Source: Proteobacteria bacterium SG_bin6 (lineage in GTDB: Bacteria > Pseudomonadota > Alphaproteobacteria > Sphingomonadales > Sphingomonadaceae). Taken from it: a DNA stretch of 14,741 nt. Location of the stretch: the NCBI GenBank assembly GCA_002083435.1, contig LWDJ01000012.1:1-14741 (forward strand), written 5' to 3'. How positions within the stretch are numbered: position 1 is the first letter of the stretch; the number at the start of each line of letters is the position of its first letter. Below, piece by piece: positions 6,886 to 13,157 of this stretch. The translations under genes were made by a program, and so were the position numbers. The notes under the pieces are model-generated. The model had not been told where the DNA came from. It saw only the letters and a list, made by a program, of their open reading frames with translations, and did no database searches.

Positions 6886-6975
6886 TTAGGAGAGGATGCC
6901 TGAAAGGCCTGCCCTATGTGCGGCTGCGGCAATTTTTGTGCAAGTGCGAAATAACCAAGTATGCGTGCAATTCAT
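6886..6975 (-). CDS. putative 29-residue small protein or leader peptide
   Basis: A short ORF beginning MNCTHTWLFRTCTKIA and ending SGILS, 29 codons with TAA. It has a strong ribosome binding site, AAGGAG, nine bases before the ATG. An intrinsic terminator starts ten bases after the stop. A 13-codon ORF (6972-7013) overlaps its start by ATGA, which could couple translation. I do not recognise the peptide; it has two Cys and two His but no clear membrane segment or toxin pattern. I saw no convincing promoter. It lies divergent to the LysR gene and directly upstream of the CDC48-like gene on the same strand. It may therefore be a small gene, a leader peptide of an attenuator, or part of a small RNA. 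Being so short, it could also be chance. Confidence 0.4.
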   Translation of the reverse strand: MNCTHTWLFRTCTKIAAAAHRAGLSGILS

Positions 6976-7080
6976 GCAATCGTTCTCCTTGGCGGCGCAC
7001 GCGCGACTTGCATTCACGGCTCGCTCGGGCACATTCATGCGGCGACGCAACAAGGTGCCGACAGGCAGGGAGAGGAACTG

Positions 7081-7965
7081 GTGCGGCGATTGCCCCCGCT
7101 GACCGCGATCGAGGCCGTGGTGCAGGTTGCGCGGCTAGGCTCGGTCAAGGCCGCCGCGCAGGAACTCGCCCTCTCCGCGCCGGCGCTCAGCCGGCGGGTG
7201 CAGGCGTTGGAGCGCTTCATCGGTCGCCCATTGTTCGATCGCCGCCACCAGGCGATGCAACTGAATGCCGATGGTGAGCGGCTGATCGCGCACATTGCCC
7301 CCGCGCTCGACATCCTTTCCGACGCGGTGGAGGCGATGACGAGCGGCACCGAAGTGCTGCGGCTGCGGCTGGGGGTGCTGCCGCTCTACGCCTCGCAGCG
7401 GCTGTTCCCGCATCTGCCCGCGCTGCGCGCGCGCCACCCCGAGCTGCACCTCGACATCGACACCGGCAGCCACGGCATCAGCCGGCTGGGCGAAGGGCTG
7501 GACGCGGCGATCGTGCTCGCGCGCGAGATCGAGCCGGCGCTCTATGCCCGCCGGCTCGATCGCAACAAGATCCTGGTGATCGGCCACCGCGCGTTGCTGG
7601 ACGGCCCCGAGCCGGTGACCGAGCCGGCGCAGCTCAGCCGGCTGACCGCGCTCGTCCACCGCGACATGCCCGAAACCTTCGCGCATTGGCGCCAGGCGGC
7701 GGGGCTCGGCGCGCTCGAGCCGGCGGCGATCGACCTGTTCGATTCGGGCGCGCTGATCTTGGAGGCGGTCGCGCGCGGGCTGGGCGTTGCGTTCATGCAC
7801 GAAAGCCATCTGGAAGACGCGCATGACGACCGGCTGGTGCGGCTGTTCGAGATCGAGGTCGACAGCCCCTATAGCTATTGGTTCGTCTGCCGCCCGCGCG
7901 CGCTGATCCAGCGCCCGGTGAAGCTGTTCCACGACTGGCTGCTCGAGGCGCTGGGGGTGGGGTGA
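7081..7965 (+). CDS. LysR-family transcriptional regulator, GcvA-like
   Basis: A 294-residue protein of normal LysR length. The N-terminal winged HTH reads VRRLPPLTAIEAVVQVARLG (1-20), then SVKAAAQELALSAPALSRRV (21-40) and QALERFIGRPLFDRR (41-55), with the RLPPL start typical of the GcvA-like branch. The rest is a substrate-binding domain with the conserved LRLGVLPLYASQRLFPHL stretch and a late GALILEAVARGLGVAF segment. GTG at 7081 is chosen because a GGGAGAGG ribosome binding site lies six bases upstream and the product aligns with the family start. An ATG at 6961 would add 40 residues unlike the family. The inducer is unknown. The likely target is its own promoter region and the divergent transcript at 6886-6975. 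It converges on the cyclophilin gene with 48 bases between stops and no obvious terminator. Confidence 0.9.
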   Translation: MRRLPPLTAIEAVVQVARLGSVKAAAQELALSAPALSRRVQALERFIGRPLFDRRHQAMQLNADGERLIAHIAPALDILSDAVEAMTSGTEVLRLRLGVLPLYASQRLFPHLPALRARHPELHLDIDTGSHGISRLGEGLDAAIVLAREIEPALYARRLDRNKILVIGHRALLDGPEPVTEPAQLSRLTALVHRDMPETFAHWRQAAGLGALEPAAIDLFDSGALILEAVARGLGVAFMHESHLEDAHDDRLVRLFEIEVDSPYSYWFVCRPRALIQRPVKLFHDWLLEALGVG

Positions 7966-8013
7966 CTGGCCCGCCCCTGACCCTCCACCCATCCTCCGCC
8001 GGCCAAAACCCAG

Positions 8014-8466
8014 CTATTCCGCCCGCGCCCGCACGATCTTGCCGGGATTGCGGGGCGGTTCGCCCTTGGGAAGCGCGTCGACATGCTCCATGCCCTCGGT
8101 CACCTCGCCCCACACGGTGTACTGGCGATCGAGGAAGCGCGCATCGTCGAAGCAGATGAAGAACTGGCTGTTGGCGCTGTTCGGGTCTTGCGTGCGCGCC
8201 ATCGAGCAGGTGCCGCGGACGTGCGGCGCGTCGTTGAACTCGGCCTTCAGATTGGGGCGCTTCGATCCGCCAATGCCGCGCCCGCTGGGATCGCCGCCCT
8301 GCGCCATGAAACCGTCGATCACGCGGTGGAACACCACCCCGTCATAAAACCCCTCATTGGCCAGCTCACCAATTTGCGTGACGTGGTTGGGCGCGAGATC
8401 GGGGCGCAGCTTGATCACCACATCGCCCGTTTCGAGCGTGAGGGTGAGCGTGGAAAACTCGGTCAT
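8014..8466 (-). CDS. peptidyl-prolyl cis-trans isomerase, cyclophilin type
   Basis: A 150-residue single-domain cyclophilin. It has the hallmark VVFHRVIDGFMAQGGDP segment with the catalytic Arg of F-H-R and the Q-G-G-D loop, then GTCSMARTQDPNSANSQFFI with the S-Q-F-F-I binding-pocket strand, and LDRQYTVWGEVTEGMEHVD near the end. There is no signal peptide, so this is the cytoplasmic form that speeds proline isomerisation during folding. The ATG at 8466 is chosen for an AAAGGA ribosome binding site and the family start; the open frame continues upstream for 22 codons without support. It is divergent from mgtE and seems transcribed alone. A ppiB-like name would fit by family, but the paralogue cannot be fixed from sequence alone. 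Confidence 0.94.
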   Translation of the reverse strand: MTEFSTLTLTLETGDVVIKLRPDLAPNHVTQIGELANEGFYDGVVFHRVIDGFMAQGGDPSGRGIGGSKRPNLKAEFNDAPHVRGTCSMARTQDPNSANSQFFICFDDARFLDRQYTVWGEVTEGMEHVDALPKGEPPRNPGKIVRARAE

Positions 8467-8525
8467 GGCGGTCCTTTCGCTGAAGTGACCCCGCCCTAGC
8501 CGCCCGCTCGCGCCCGCGCAAATCA

Positions 8526-8554
8526 TTGGCATCTTGGGCCGGCGCGGGTAACAG
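8526..8554 (+). promoter_or_regulatory. sigma70-type promoter of mgtE
   Basis: TTGGCA (8526-8531) is followed by a 17-base spacer and TAACAG (8549-8554). The start site would fall about 20 bases before the ATG, leaving no room for a magnesium riboswitch. Confidence 0.45.
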
Positions 8555-8580
8555 GCGCGGGGCAGTCAAGGGGACAGGCG

Positions 8581-9960
8581 ATGAGCGAGGCCGAGCGCGA
8601 GGAACTCGACGCCGACGACCGGCTGCGACCCGAATTCGTCCGCGAGGTACTGGGCGCGCTCGAAGGCGGCGACGTGGAGGCGGCGCGCGCGCTGGTCGAA
8701 CCGCTCCACCCCGCCGATCTCGCCGATCTGTTCGAGCTGCTCCCCGCCGACGAGCGCGCGCAGCTGGCGAGCGCCGCCAAGGACCTGCTCGACGGCGACG
8801 TGCTCGCCGAGATGAACGACTGGGTGCGCGAGGCGCTGATCGACGCGCTCGACCCCAAGGAAGTCGCCGACATCGCCGCCGAGCTCGACACCGATGACGC
8901 GGTGGCGATCATCCAGGATCTGGAGGAAAGCGAACAGCGCGCCGTGCTCCGCGCGCTCGATCCCGATGACCGCGCCGCGATCGAGGAGGCGCTCAGCTAT
9001 CCCGAGGAATCCGCCGGCCGCCTGATGCAGCGCGAGCTGATCGCCGTCCCCGAACATTGGACGGTGGGGGACGTGCTCGACTATCTGCGTCAGGACGACG
9101 CGCTGACGACCGATTTCTGGGAAGTCTATGTGGTCGATCCGGCGCACAAGCCGATCGGCGCCTGCCACCTCAGCTGGATCATGCGCACCCCCCGCCAGGT
9201 GAGCATCGGCGACGTGATGCAGCGCGAACAGACGCTGATCCCTGTCGATATGGACCAAGAGGAAGTCGCTTTGCGCTTCCAGAAATACGCGCTGATCTCG
9301 GCCGCGGTCGTCGATGGCAATGGCCGGCTCGTCGGGATGATCACGGTGGACGACATCGTCCACATCATCAGCCAGGAAGCCGGCGAGGACATTCTGCGGC
9401 TGTCGGGCGCCGGTGACGGCGACATTAACGAGCCGGTGCTAGACAGCTATCGCGCCCGGGTGCGCTGGCTGCTGTCGAACCTGCTGACCGCCTTGGTCGC
9501 CTCCTCGATCATCGCGGTGTTCGAAGGGACGATCGCCAGGTTCGTGGCACTCGCGACGCTGATGCCGATCGTCGCGGGGGTGGGCGGCAATGCCGGCACC
9601 CAGACGATGGCCGTCACGGTGCGCGCGCTCGCCACCAACCAGCTGACGCAATCGAACACCATGCGCTCGATCCTGCGCGAGCTGCGCGTCGCGGTGCTGA
9701 ACGGCGGCACGGTGGGGGTGGTGATCGGCGTCGGCGTGGCGGTGGTGTTCCAGAACCCGCAACTGGGCGCGGTGATCGCGGCGGCGATGCTCACCAACAT
9801 CGTCGTCGCCGGGCTGGCGGGCGTCGCGGTGCCGCTCACCCTCGAACGCGCCGGGGCGGACCCGGCGGTCGCCTCGTCGATCTTCGTGACGATGACGACC
9901 GATTCGATGGGCTTCTTCGCCTTTCTGGGCCTGGCGACGGTGACAGGGCTGGTTGCCTGA
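8581..9960 (+). CDS. mgtE: MgtE-type magnesium transporter
   Basis: A 459-residue protein with the full MgtE layout. An acidic, helical N-domain (about 20-140) has repeated LHPADLADLFELLP-like units and ends with YPEESAGRLMQ. A CBS pair follows (about 148-270). After the connecting helix come five membrane segments (about 295-459). The pore signature MPIVAGVGGNAGTQT (328-342) and the last-helix TTDSMGFFAFLGLA (439-452) are intact; Asp441 corresponds to the ion-selectivity Asp of the Thermus channel. In that family the N-domain and CBS domains bind magnesium and close the pore when internal magnesium is high. ATG at 8581 has an AGGGGA ribosome binding site about eight bases upstream. Magnesium is the expected substrate; cobalt or other divalents can also pass in relatives. 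The DUF1489 gene follows after 38 bases. Confidence 0.95.
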   Translation: MSEAEREELDADDRLRPEFVREVLGALEGGDVEAARALVEPLHPADLADLFELLPADERAQLASAAKDLLDGDVLAEMNDWVREALIDALDPKEVADIAAELDTDDAVAIIQDLEESEQRAVLRALDPDDRAAIEEALSYPEESAGRLMQRELIAVPEHWTVGDVLDYLRQDDALTTDFWEVYVVDPAHKPIGACHLSWIMRTPRQVSIGDVMQREQTLIPVDMDQEEVALRFQKYALISAAVVDGNGRLVGMITVDDIVHIISQEAGEDILRLSGAGDGDINEPVLDSYRARVRWLLSNLLTALVASSIIAVFEGTIARFVALATLMPIVAGVGGNAGTQTMAVTVRALATNQLTQSNTMRSILRELRVAVLNGGTVGVVIGVGVAVVFQNPQLGAVIAAAMLTNIVVAGLAGVAVPLTLERAGADPAVASSIFVTMTTDSMGFFAFLGLATVTGLVA

Positions 9961-9998
9961 GGCTTCAACCGGGCCACGCGCGCGCCTAAATCCCCGCC

Positions 9999-10397
9999 AT
10001 GCTCCATTTGACCAAAGTCGCGTTCGGCGCGCCGAGCTTGGATTATCTGCTGGAACGGCTCGCCGAGCGCGCGGCGAGCGGTGGCATCGCGCTCACCACG
10101 CGCAATCTGCCCAAGCGCCACGCCGAAATCGCCGGCAAGGGCTCGCTCTTTTGGATCATGAAGCACCAGCTCGTCGCGCGCACCCCGATCCTGGGCTTTG
10201 GCGAGGCCGAGGGCGGTCGGGTCGCGATCCTGCTTGGCGCCGAGACGCGGATCGTCCACCCGGCGCCCAAGCGCGCGCATCAGGGCTGGCGCTATCTGGA
10301 GGCGGCCGACGCCCCCGCCGATCTGGCCGAGGGCGCGGCGCAGGCGATCCTGCCGCCGGCCCTGGCGCGCGAACTGGCGTCGCTGGCGCTGCTTTAA
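9999..10397 (+). CDS. DUF1489 family protein
   Basis: A 132-residue soluble protein. The start MLHLTKVAFGAPSLDYLLER, the central TTRNLPKRHAEIAGKGSLFWIMKHQLVARTPI and the later GRVAILLGAETRIVHPAPKRAHQGWRYL match my memory of DUF1489, a family largely confined to alphaproteobacteria. Its function is unknown. The K-G-S-L-F-W-I and R-P/R-A-H-Q-G-W-R-Y-L motifs suggest a conserved fold with a basic surface, but no catalytic residues are evident. There is no signal peptide or membrane segment. It follows mgtE by 38 bases on the same strand and may be co-transcribed; the ribosome binding site before 9999 is poor. Its stop codon overlaps the stop of the opposing GIN gene (10394-10397). Confidence 0.82.
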   Translation: MLHLTKVAFGAPSLDYLLERLAERAASGGIALTTRNLPKRHAEIAGKGSLFWIMKHQLVARTPILGFGEAEGGRVAILLGAETRIVHPAPKRAHQGWRYLEAADAPADLAEGAAQAILPPALARELASLALL

Positions 10398-11080
10398 CGC
10401 CCGCAGCGGACCAGCGCGCTATCGGGCGGGGTTACCTTGCAGGCGGGGTTGCCGCTGACGCTCACCCGCCCCAGCCCGCCCGAGGCGACCCGCGCGGTAT
10501 AGCGGGCGGCGGCGCGGACCTCGCCATTGCCGTCGAGCCGCACCGTCAGCTCGTCCGCCTGGAGCGCGCCGGCATCGACTTGGCCCGCGCCGTTGAGCAG
10601 CAAGGTGGTGCGTGCACCCCGGCCGCTCACCGTCAGCGTGCCATTGCCGATCAGCACCGCGTTGAGCATGTCGGCGCTCACCCCCTCAGCGATCAGCGCC
10701 CCTGCGCCGTTCACCGCCAGATCGATGCGCTGCCCCCGCATCCCGCCGACGCGGAGCCGCCCGCCGGCGAGCACCGTCGCCGTCCGCAGCACCGGGGTGG
10801 TCAGGGTGATCACCGGCGGCTGGCGCGGCGCGGTGAAGCGCTCGGCCGAGCCCGTGGTGCCGAGCCGCACCGTCAGCGTGGTGCCGTCCTGCTGCAACAC
10901 CAGCCGTTCGAGCGTGGCGGGATCGGCTTCGGCGCGGGCGCTGGGCGGGCCGCCAACGCTCACCCGCAGCTCGAACGGGCCTTCCAGCCGCAGCCGCTCG
11001 AAACTGGTGACGCTGAAGCTGCGCTCGGCCGCCTGGGCGGGCGCGAGCGGGAGGAGCAGGGCTAGGAGCAGAGCGCGCAT
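10394..11080 (-). CDS. exported GIN-domain (DUF2807) protein, third of a tandem trio
   Basis: A 228-residue protein with a signal peptide (MRALLLALLLPLAPAQA, likely cut before AERS). The head SFSVTSFERLRLEGPFELRV (21-40) matches the GIN-domain start. The body is a beta-helix-like series of six turns, with G-x-G cores at residues 105, 125, 145, 164, 184 and 202 (steps 20, 20, 19, 20, 18). The residue after each core is R, A, T, Q, E, R. The tail has two cysteines, Cys214 and Cys226, in C-x11-C-G. GIN proteins are envelope or secreted proteins of unclear function, proposed to act in adhesion or polysaccharide binding. It follows the lipoprotein gene by 39 bases with an AAGGAG site close to the ATG. 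It is the most divergent of the three, with fewer regular repeats. Confidence 0.88.
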   Translation of the reverse strand: MRALLLALLLPLAPAQAAERSFSVTSFERLRLEGPFELRVSVGGPPSARAEADPATLERLVLQQDGTTLTVRLGTTGSAERFTAPRQPPVITLTTPVLRTATVLAGGRLRVGGMRGQRIDLAVNGAGALIAEGVSADMLNAVLIGNGTLTVSGRGARTTLLLNGAGQVDAGALQADELTVRLDGNGEVRAAARYTARVASGGLGRVSVSGNPACKVTPPDSALVRCGR

Positions 11081-11119
11081 GACTCCTTGTCGCTGGCCTC
11101 GCCGCTTGGTGCAAGCCGC

Positions 11120-11827
11120 TCAGCCGCAGCGCACCTTGCCAATCCCCTCGCGCGTGATCGTGCAGCGCGCTTTCGAGCCCAGATCGACCCTGCCCGCGCC
11201 CAGCGTCGCCACCCGCGCTGGCCCATCGACCGCCGCCCGCACCCGACCGGCGCCGGCGACCTCGATATCGGCCGCATCGGCGTGCAACCGCTTCATCTGC
11301 AACTCGCCGGCGCCCTTCAGTCGGCCGACGAGCTGCGCGACATGGCCCTTGGCACGCACCTCGCCCGCGCCCGCCAGGTCGAACCGCGCGCGCTGCACCG
11401 CCAGCGCGTCGATATCGATCCGGCCGGCGCCTTCCATCTTCGCCTCGAACGCATCGCCGCTTACCTTGTCCACGTCGACGCGCGGCGCGCCGAGCGTCGC
11501 GATGCCCGCGAGGCGCGGCAGCGCGATCTTGATCCGCGCCCGACCGCTGCTGAAGGCGCGCCACCACCCCCAGCCGCTCCAATGCATCTGCGGCCCGCGC
11601 CGGCGCTGGATCACCAGCGTGTCGCCGTCGCGCCGCACCTCGATCTCGTCAAGCACGTCGCGCTGGCCACGGGCGACGACCGCGAAGGAGTCGCGTGTCG
11701 TCACGTCAACCCGGTCGCCGCCGACAACGCGTACCCTGTCGAACCCGCTCACCGCGAAATTGCGATCCACCGACGACCCACAGCCGCCAAGCGCCAAGGC
11801 AAGCACGGCGACGCCGATCAGCCGCAT
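11120..11827 (-). CDS. GIN-domain (DUF2807) lipoprotein, second of a tandem trio
   Basis: A 235-residue protein with a lipoprotein signal: hydrophobic MRLIGVAVLALALGG followed by Cys16 in an L-G-G-C lipobox, so it is probably lipid-anchored in the envelope. The GIN head is NFAVSGFDRVRVVGGDRVDV (23-42). Six repeat cores G-A-x-(R/E) sit at residues 113, 133, 153, 172, 192 and 210, the same steps as in its neighbours; the fourth residue runs R, R, E, E, R, R. The C-x11-C-G tail is Cys222/Cys234. Unlike the other two it has a Trp-rich insert, HWSGWGWWRAF (82-92), which may be a membrane-contacting or sugar-binding loop. Its start overlaps the end of the upstream GIN gene by ten bases, so translation is likely coupled. 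Function is unknown. Confidence 0.88.
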   Translation of the reverse strand: MRLIGVAVLALALGGCGSSVDRNFAVSGFDRVRVVGGDRVDVTTRDSFAVVARGQRDVLDEIEVRRDGDTLVIQRRRGPQMHWSGWGWWRAFSSGRARIKIALPRLAGIATLGAPRVDVDKVSGDAFEAKMEGAGRIDIDALAVQRARFDLAGAGEVRAKGHVAQLVGRLKGAGELQMKRLHADAADIEVAGAGRVRAAVDGPARVATLGAGRVDLGSKARCTITREGIGKVRCG

Positions 11828-12498
11828 CGCACCGAGCCGCTACCCATCTTGCTGATGGTGCACCGCGCGCCCGCGCCGAGATCGATATCGCCCGAACCGA
11901 TCAGCGAGACCTGCGCATTGCCGTGCACCTGCGCGCGAAGATCGCCCGAGCCGGTTACCGAGGCCTGCGCGCGGGTGAGCGTTAGTTGATCGCCGTGCAG
12001 ATCACCCGATCCGGTGACGCTCATTTGCGCCGCGTCGGCCCGACCGCTGACCCACAGGTCGCCCGAACCACTCACCGACAGCGCGGCGTCGCGGGTGGCG
12101 AGGCTGCCGATGCGCAGATCGCCCGAACCGGCGACGGCGGCGGCGAAGCGCGGGGTGTTCACCCGATCGACGTTCATGTCGCCCGAACCGCTGACGCTCG
12201 CACGCTCGATCGCGGGCAGCGTCACCTCGACCTGGGCGATGTCGCGCTTGTCCAGCCAGCCCTGGCGGGTACGGCGAATCACCAGCCGGTCGCCATCGCG
12301 CCGAATGTCGAGATCGGCGAGCGCGGCGGCGGTGCCGCTTGCCCGCACCGCGAAGGCGCCGCCGACGCGCACCGTCACCCGCTGTGGCCCGCGCAACTCG
12401 ACCGCGCGGAATCCGTCGACCGGATAGTCGCGGCTGGTCTGGGCGAGGGCCGGAGTCGCGGCGAGCAGCGCGAGGGGGACGAACAAGGCGAGTCGCAT
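11818..12498 (-). CDS. exported GIN-domain (DUF2807) protein, first of a tandem trio
   Basis: A 226-residue protein with a signal peptide (MRLALFVPLALLAATPALA, likely cut before Gln20). The GIN head DYPVDGFRAVELRGPQRVTV (24-43) is followed by IRRDGDRLVIRR (65-76) and then six exact G-S-G-D cores at residues 104, 124, 144, 163, 183 and 201. On a beta-helix these would stack six aspartates on one edge, which could bind cations or a basic partner (inference). The tail Cys213/Cys225 gives C-x11-C-G. ATG at 12498 is chosen over 12537 because it follows a GGGAGAA ribosome binding site and begins the signal peptide. It is the first gene of the trio, behind the promoter/operator region at 12518-12557. 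Confidence 0.9.
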   Translation of the reverse strand: MRLALFVPLALLAATPALAQTSRDYPVDGFRAVELRGPQRVTVRVGGAFAVRASGTAAALADLDIRRDGDRLVIRRTRQGWLDKRDIAQVEVTLPAIERASVSGSGDMNVDRVNTPRFAAAVAGSGDLRIGSLATRDAALSVSGSGDLWVSGRADAAQMSVTGSGDLHGDQLTLTRAQASVTGSGDLRAQVHGNAQVSLIGSGDIDLGAGARCTISKMGSGSVRCG

Positions 12499-12517
12499 TG
12501 GTTTCTCCCGAAAGATC

Positions 12518-12539
12518 GTGTGTTGATTAGCTAACACAC
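12518..12539. promoter_or_regulatory. inverted repeat in front of the GIN trio, candidate operator
   Basis: GTGTGTT (12518-12524) and AACACAC (12533-12539) form a perfect seven-base inverted repeat around an eight-base centre, GATTAGCT, which overlaps the palindrome TAGCTA (12528-12533). The site lies 20 bases before the first GIN start codon and covers the likely -10 element. It has the size of a dimeric regulator site; no regulator gene lies beside it in this window. Confidence 0.5.
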
Positions 12540-12557
12540 ACGTCGCCCTGGCGCCAA
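12528..12557 (-). promoter_or_regulatory. probable sigma70-type promoter of the GIN trio
   Basis: On the minus strand TTGGCG (12552-12557) is followed by an 18-base spacer and TAGCTA (12528-12533). The -10 lies inside the inverted repeat at 12518-12539, so a protein bound there would block the promoter. Confidence 0.4.
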
Positions 12558-12561
12558 GCGC

Positions 12562-12594
12562 AAAAACGGCGGCACCAAGCCTGGCACCGCCGTT
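12562..12594 (-). terminator. intrinsic terminator of carD
   Basis: On the minus strand AACGGCGGTGCC (12583-12594) pairs with GGTGCCGCCGTT over twelve bases, including two G-T pairs, around a six-base loop, and is followed by a short T run (12562-12566). It starts about 26 bases after the carD stop. Confidence 0.82.
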
Positions 12595-12620
12595 ATCGCC
12601 GGATCAAGCCGAGTCGCGGT

Positions 12621-13157
12621 TTAGGCGACGGGTTCCTTGTCCTTGTTGTGCACGGCCGCGGCCTTGCGCAGGATTTCGAGGATCTTCGCCTGCGCGGTCC
12701 GTTCGTCGACCTGCTCCATCGCCGCGAGCTCGCGCGCGAGGCGACTGCTCGCTGCTTCGAAGATCTGGCGCTCCGAATAGCTCTGCTCGGGCTGATCGTC
12801 GGCGCGGAACAGATCGCGCACTACCTCGGCGATCGATACCAGATCGCCCGAATTGATCTTCGCCTCATATTCCTGGGCGCGGCGCGACCACATCGTGCGC
12901 TTGATCTTGGGCTTGCCAGTGAGCGTGTCGAGCGCTTCCTTCAGCGTCTTGTCACTGGACAATTTGCGCATCCCGACGCTTTCCGCCTTGTTCGTCGGCA
13001 CACGCAACGTCATGCGCTCTTTTTCGAAGCGCAGCACATAGAGTTCCAGTTGCATCCCGGCGATTTCCTGCCGCTGCAACTCGATGACGCGGCCAACGCC
13101 ATGCTTGGGATATACGACATAATCACCGACATCAAACGACAGCGCCTTGGCAGCCAT
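12621..13157 (-). CDS. carD: CarD-family RNA polymerase-binding transcription factor
   Basis: A 178-residue protein. The N-terminal RNA-polymerase-interaction (Tudor-like) domain reads LSFDVGDYVVYPKHGVGRVI (6-25), then LYVLRFEKERMTLRVP (39-54) and ESVGMRKLSS (59-68). The helical C-terminal domain has MWSRRAQEYEAKINSGDLVSI (about 89-109) with Trp90, the residue corresponding to the tryptophan wedge that contacts promoter DNA in mycobacterial CarD, then AEVVRDLFR. CarD binds the polymerase beta subunit and stabilises open promoter complexes; alphaproteobacterial forms control many growth and starvation promoters. ATG at 13157 is the family start (MAAKALSFDVGD) with an AAAGG site ten bases upstream, although the frame stays open to an ATG at 13301. 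It has its own terminator and probably its own promoter in the AT-rich stretch near 13300-13360. Confidence 0.95.
   Translation of the reverse strand: MAAKALSFDVGDYVVYPKHGVGRVIELQRQEIAGMQLELYVLRFEKERMTLRVPTNKAESVGMRKLSSDKTLKEALDTLTGKPKIKRTMWSRRAQEYEAKINSGDLVSIAEVVRDLFRADDQPEQSYSERQIFEAASSRLARELAAMEQVDERTAQAKILEILRKAAAVHNKDKEPVA

Larger units (their letters stand above)
6777..7080. other. intergenic stretch between CDC48-like and LysR genes
   Basis: About 300 bases without a conventional gene, visibly richer in A/T (6920-6985) than the flanks. It holds the terminator at 6845-6875, the small ORF at 6886-6975 and several TGCAA/TTGCA words. One of these, TGCAATTCATGCA (6966-6978), fits the T-N11-A pattern of LysR-type binding sites. 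A weak plus-strand promoter for the LysR gene may be TTGTGC (6935-6940) with an 18-base spacer and TATGCG. The 67 bases between terminator and CDC48 start show no good promoter. Confidence 0.5.

Noticed and set aside
6961..7080. 40-residue N-terminal extension of the LysR regulator from ATG at 6961
   Set aside because: The HTH family start matches GTG at 7081 with a good ribosome binding site; the extension is unlike LysR proteins.
7957..8000. G-run/C-run stretch between the LysR and cyclophilin stops as a second REP-like hairpin
   Set aside because: The arms pair over only a few bases with many mismatches and there is no T tract.
8467..8580. Magnesium riboswitch (M-box type) before mgtE
   Set aside because: The promoter-like hexamers leave only about 20 bases of leader and no conserved stems are seen.
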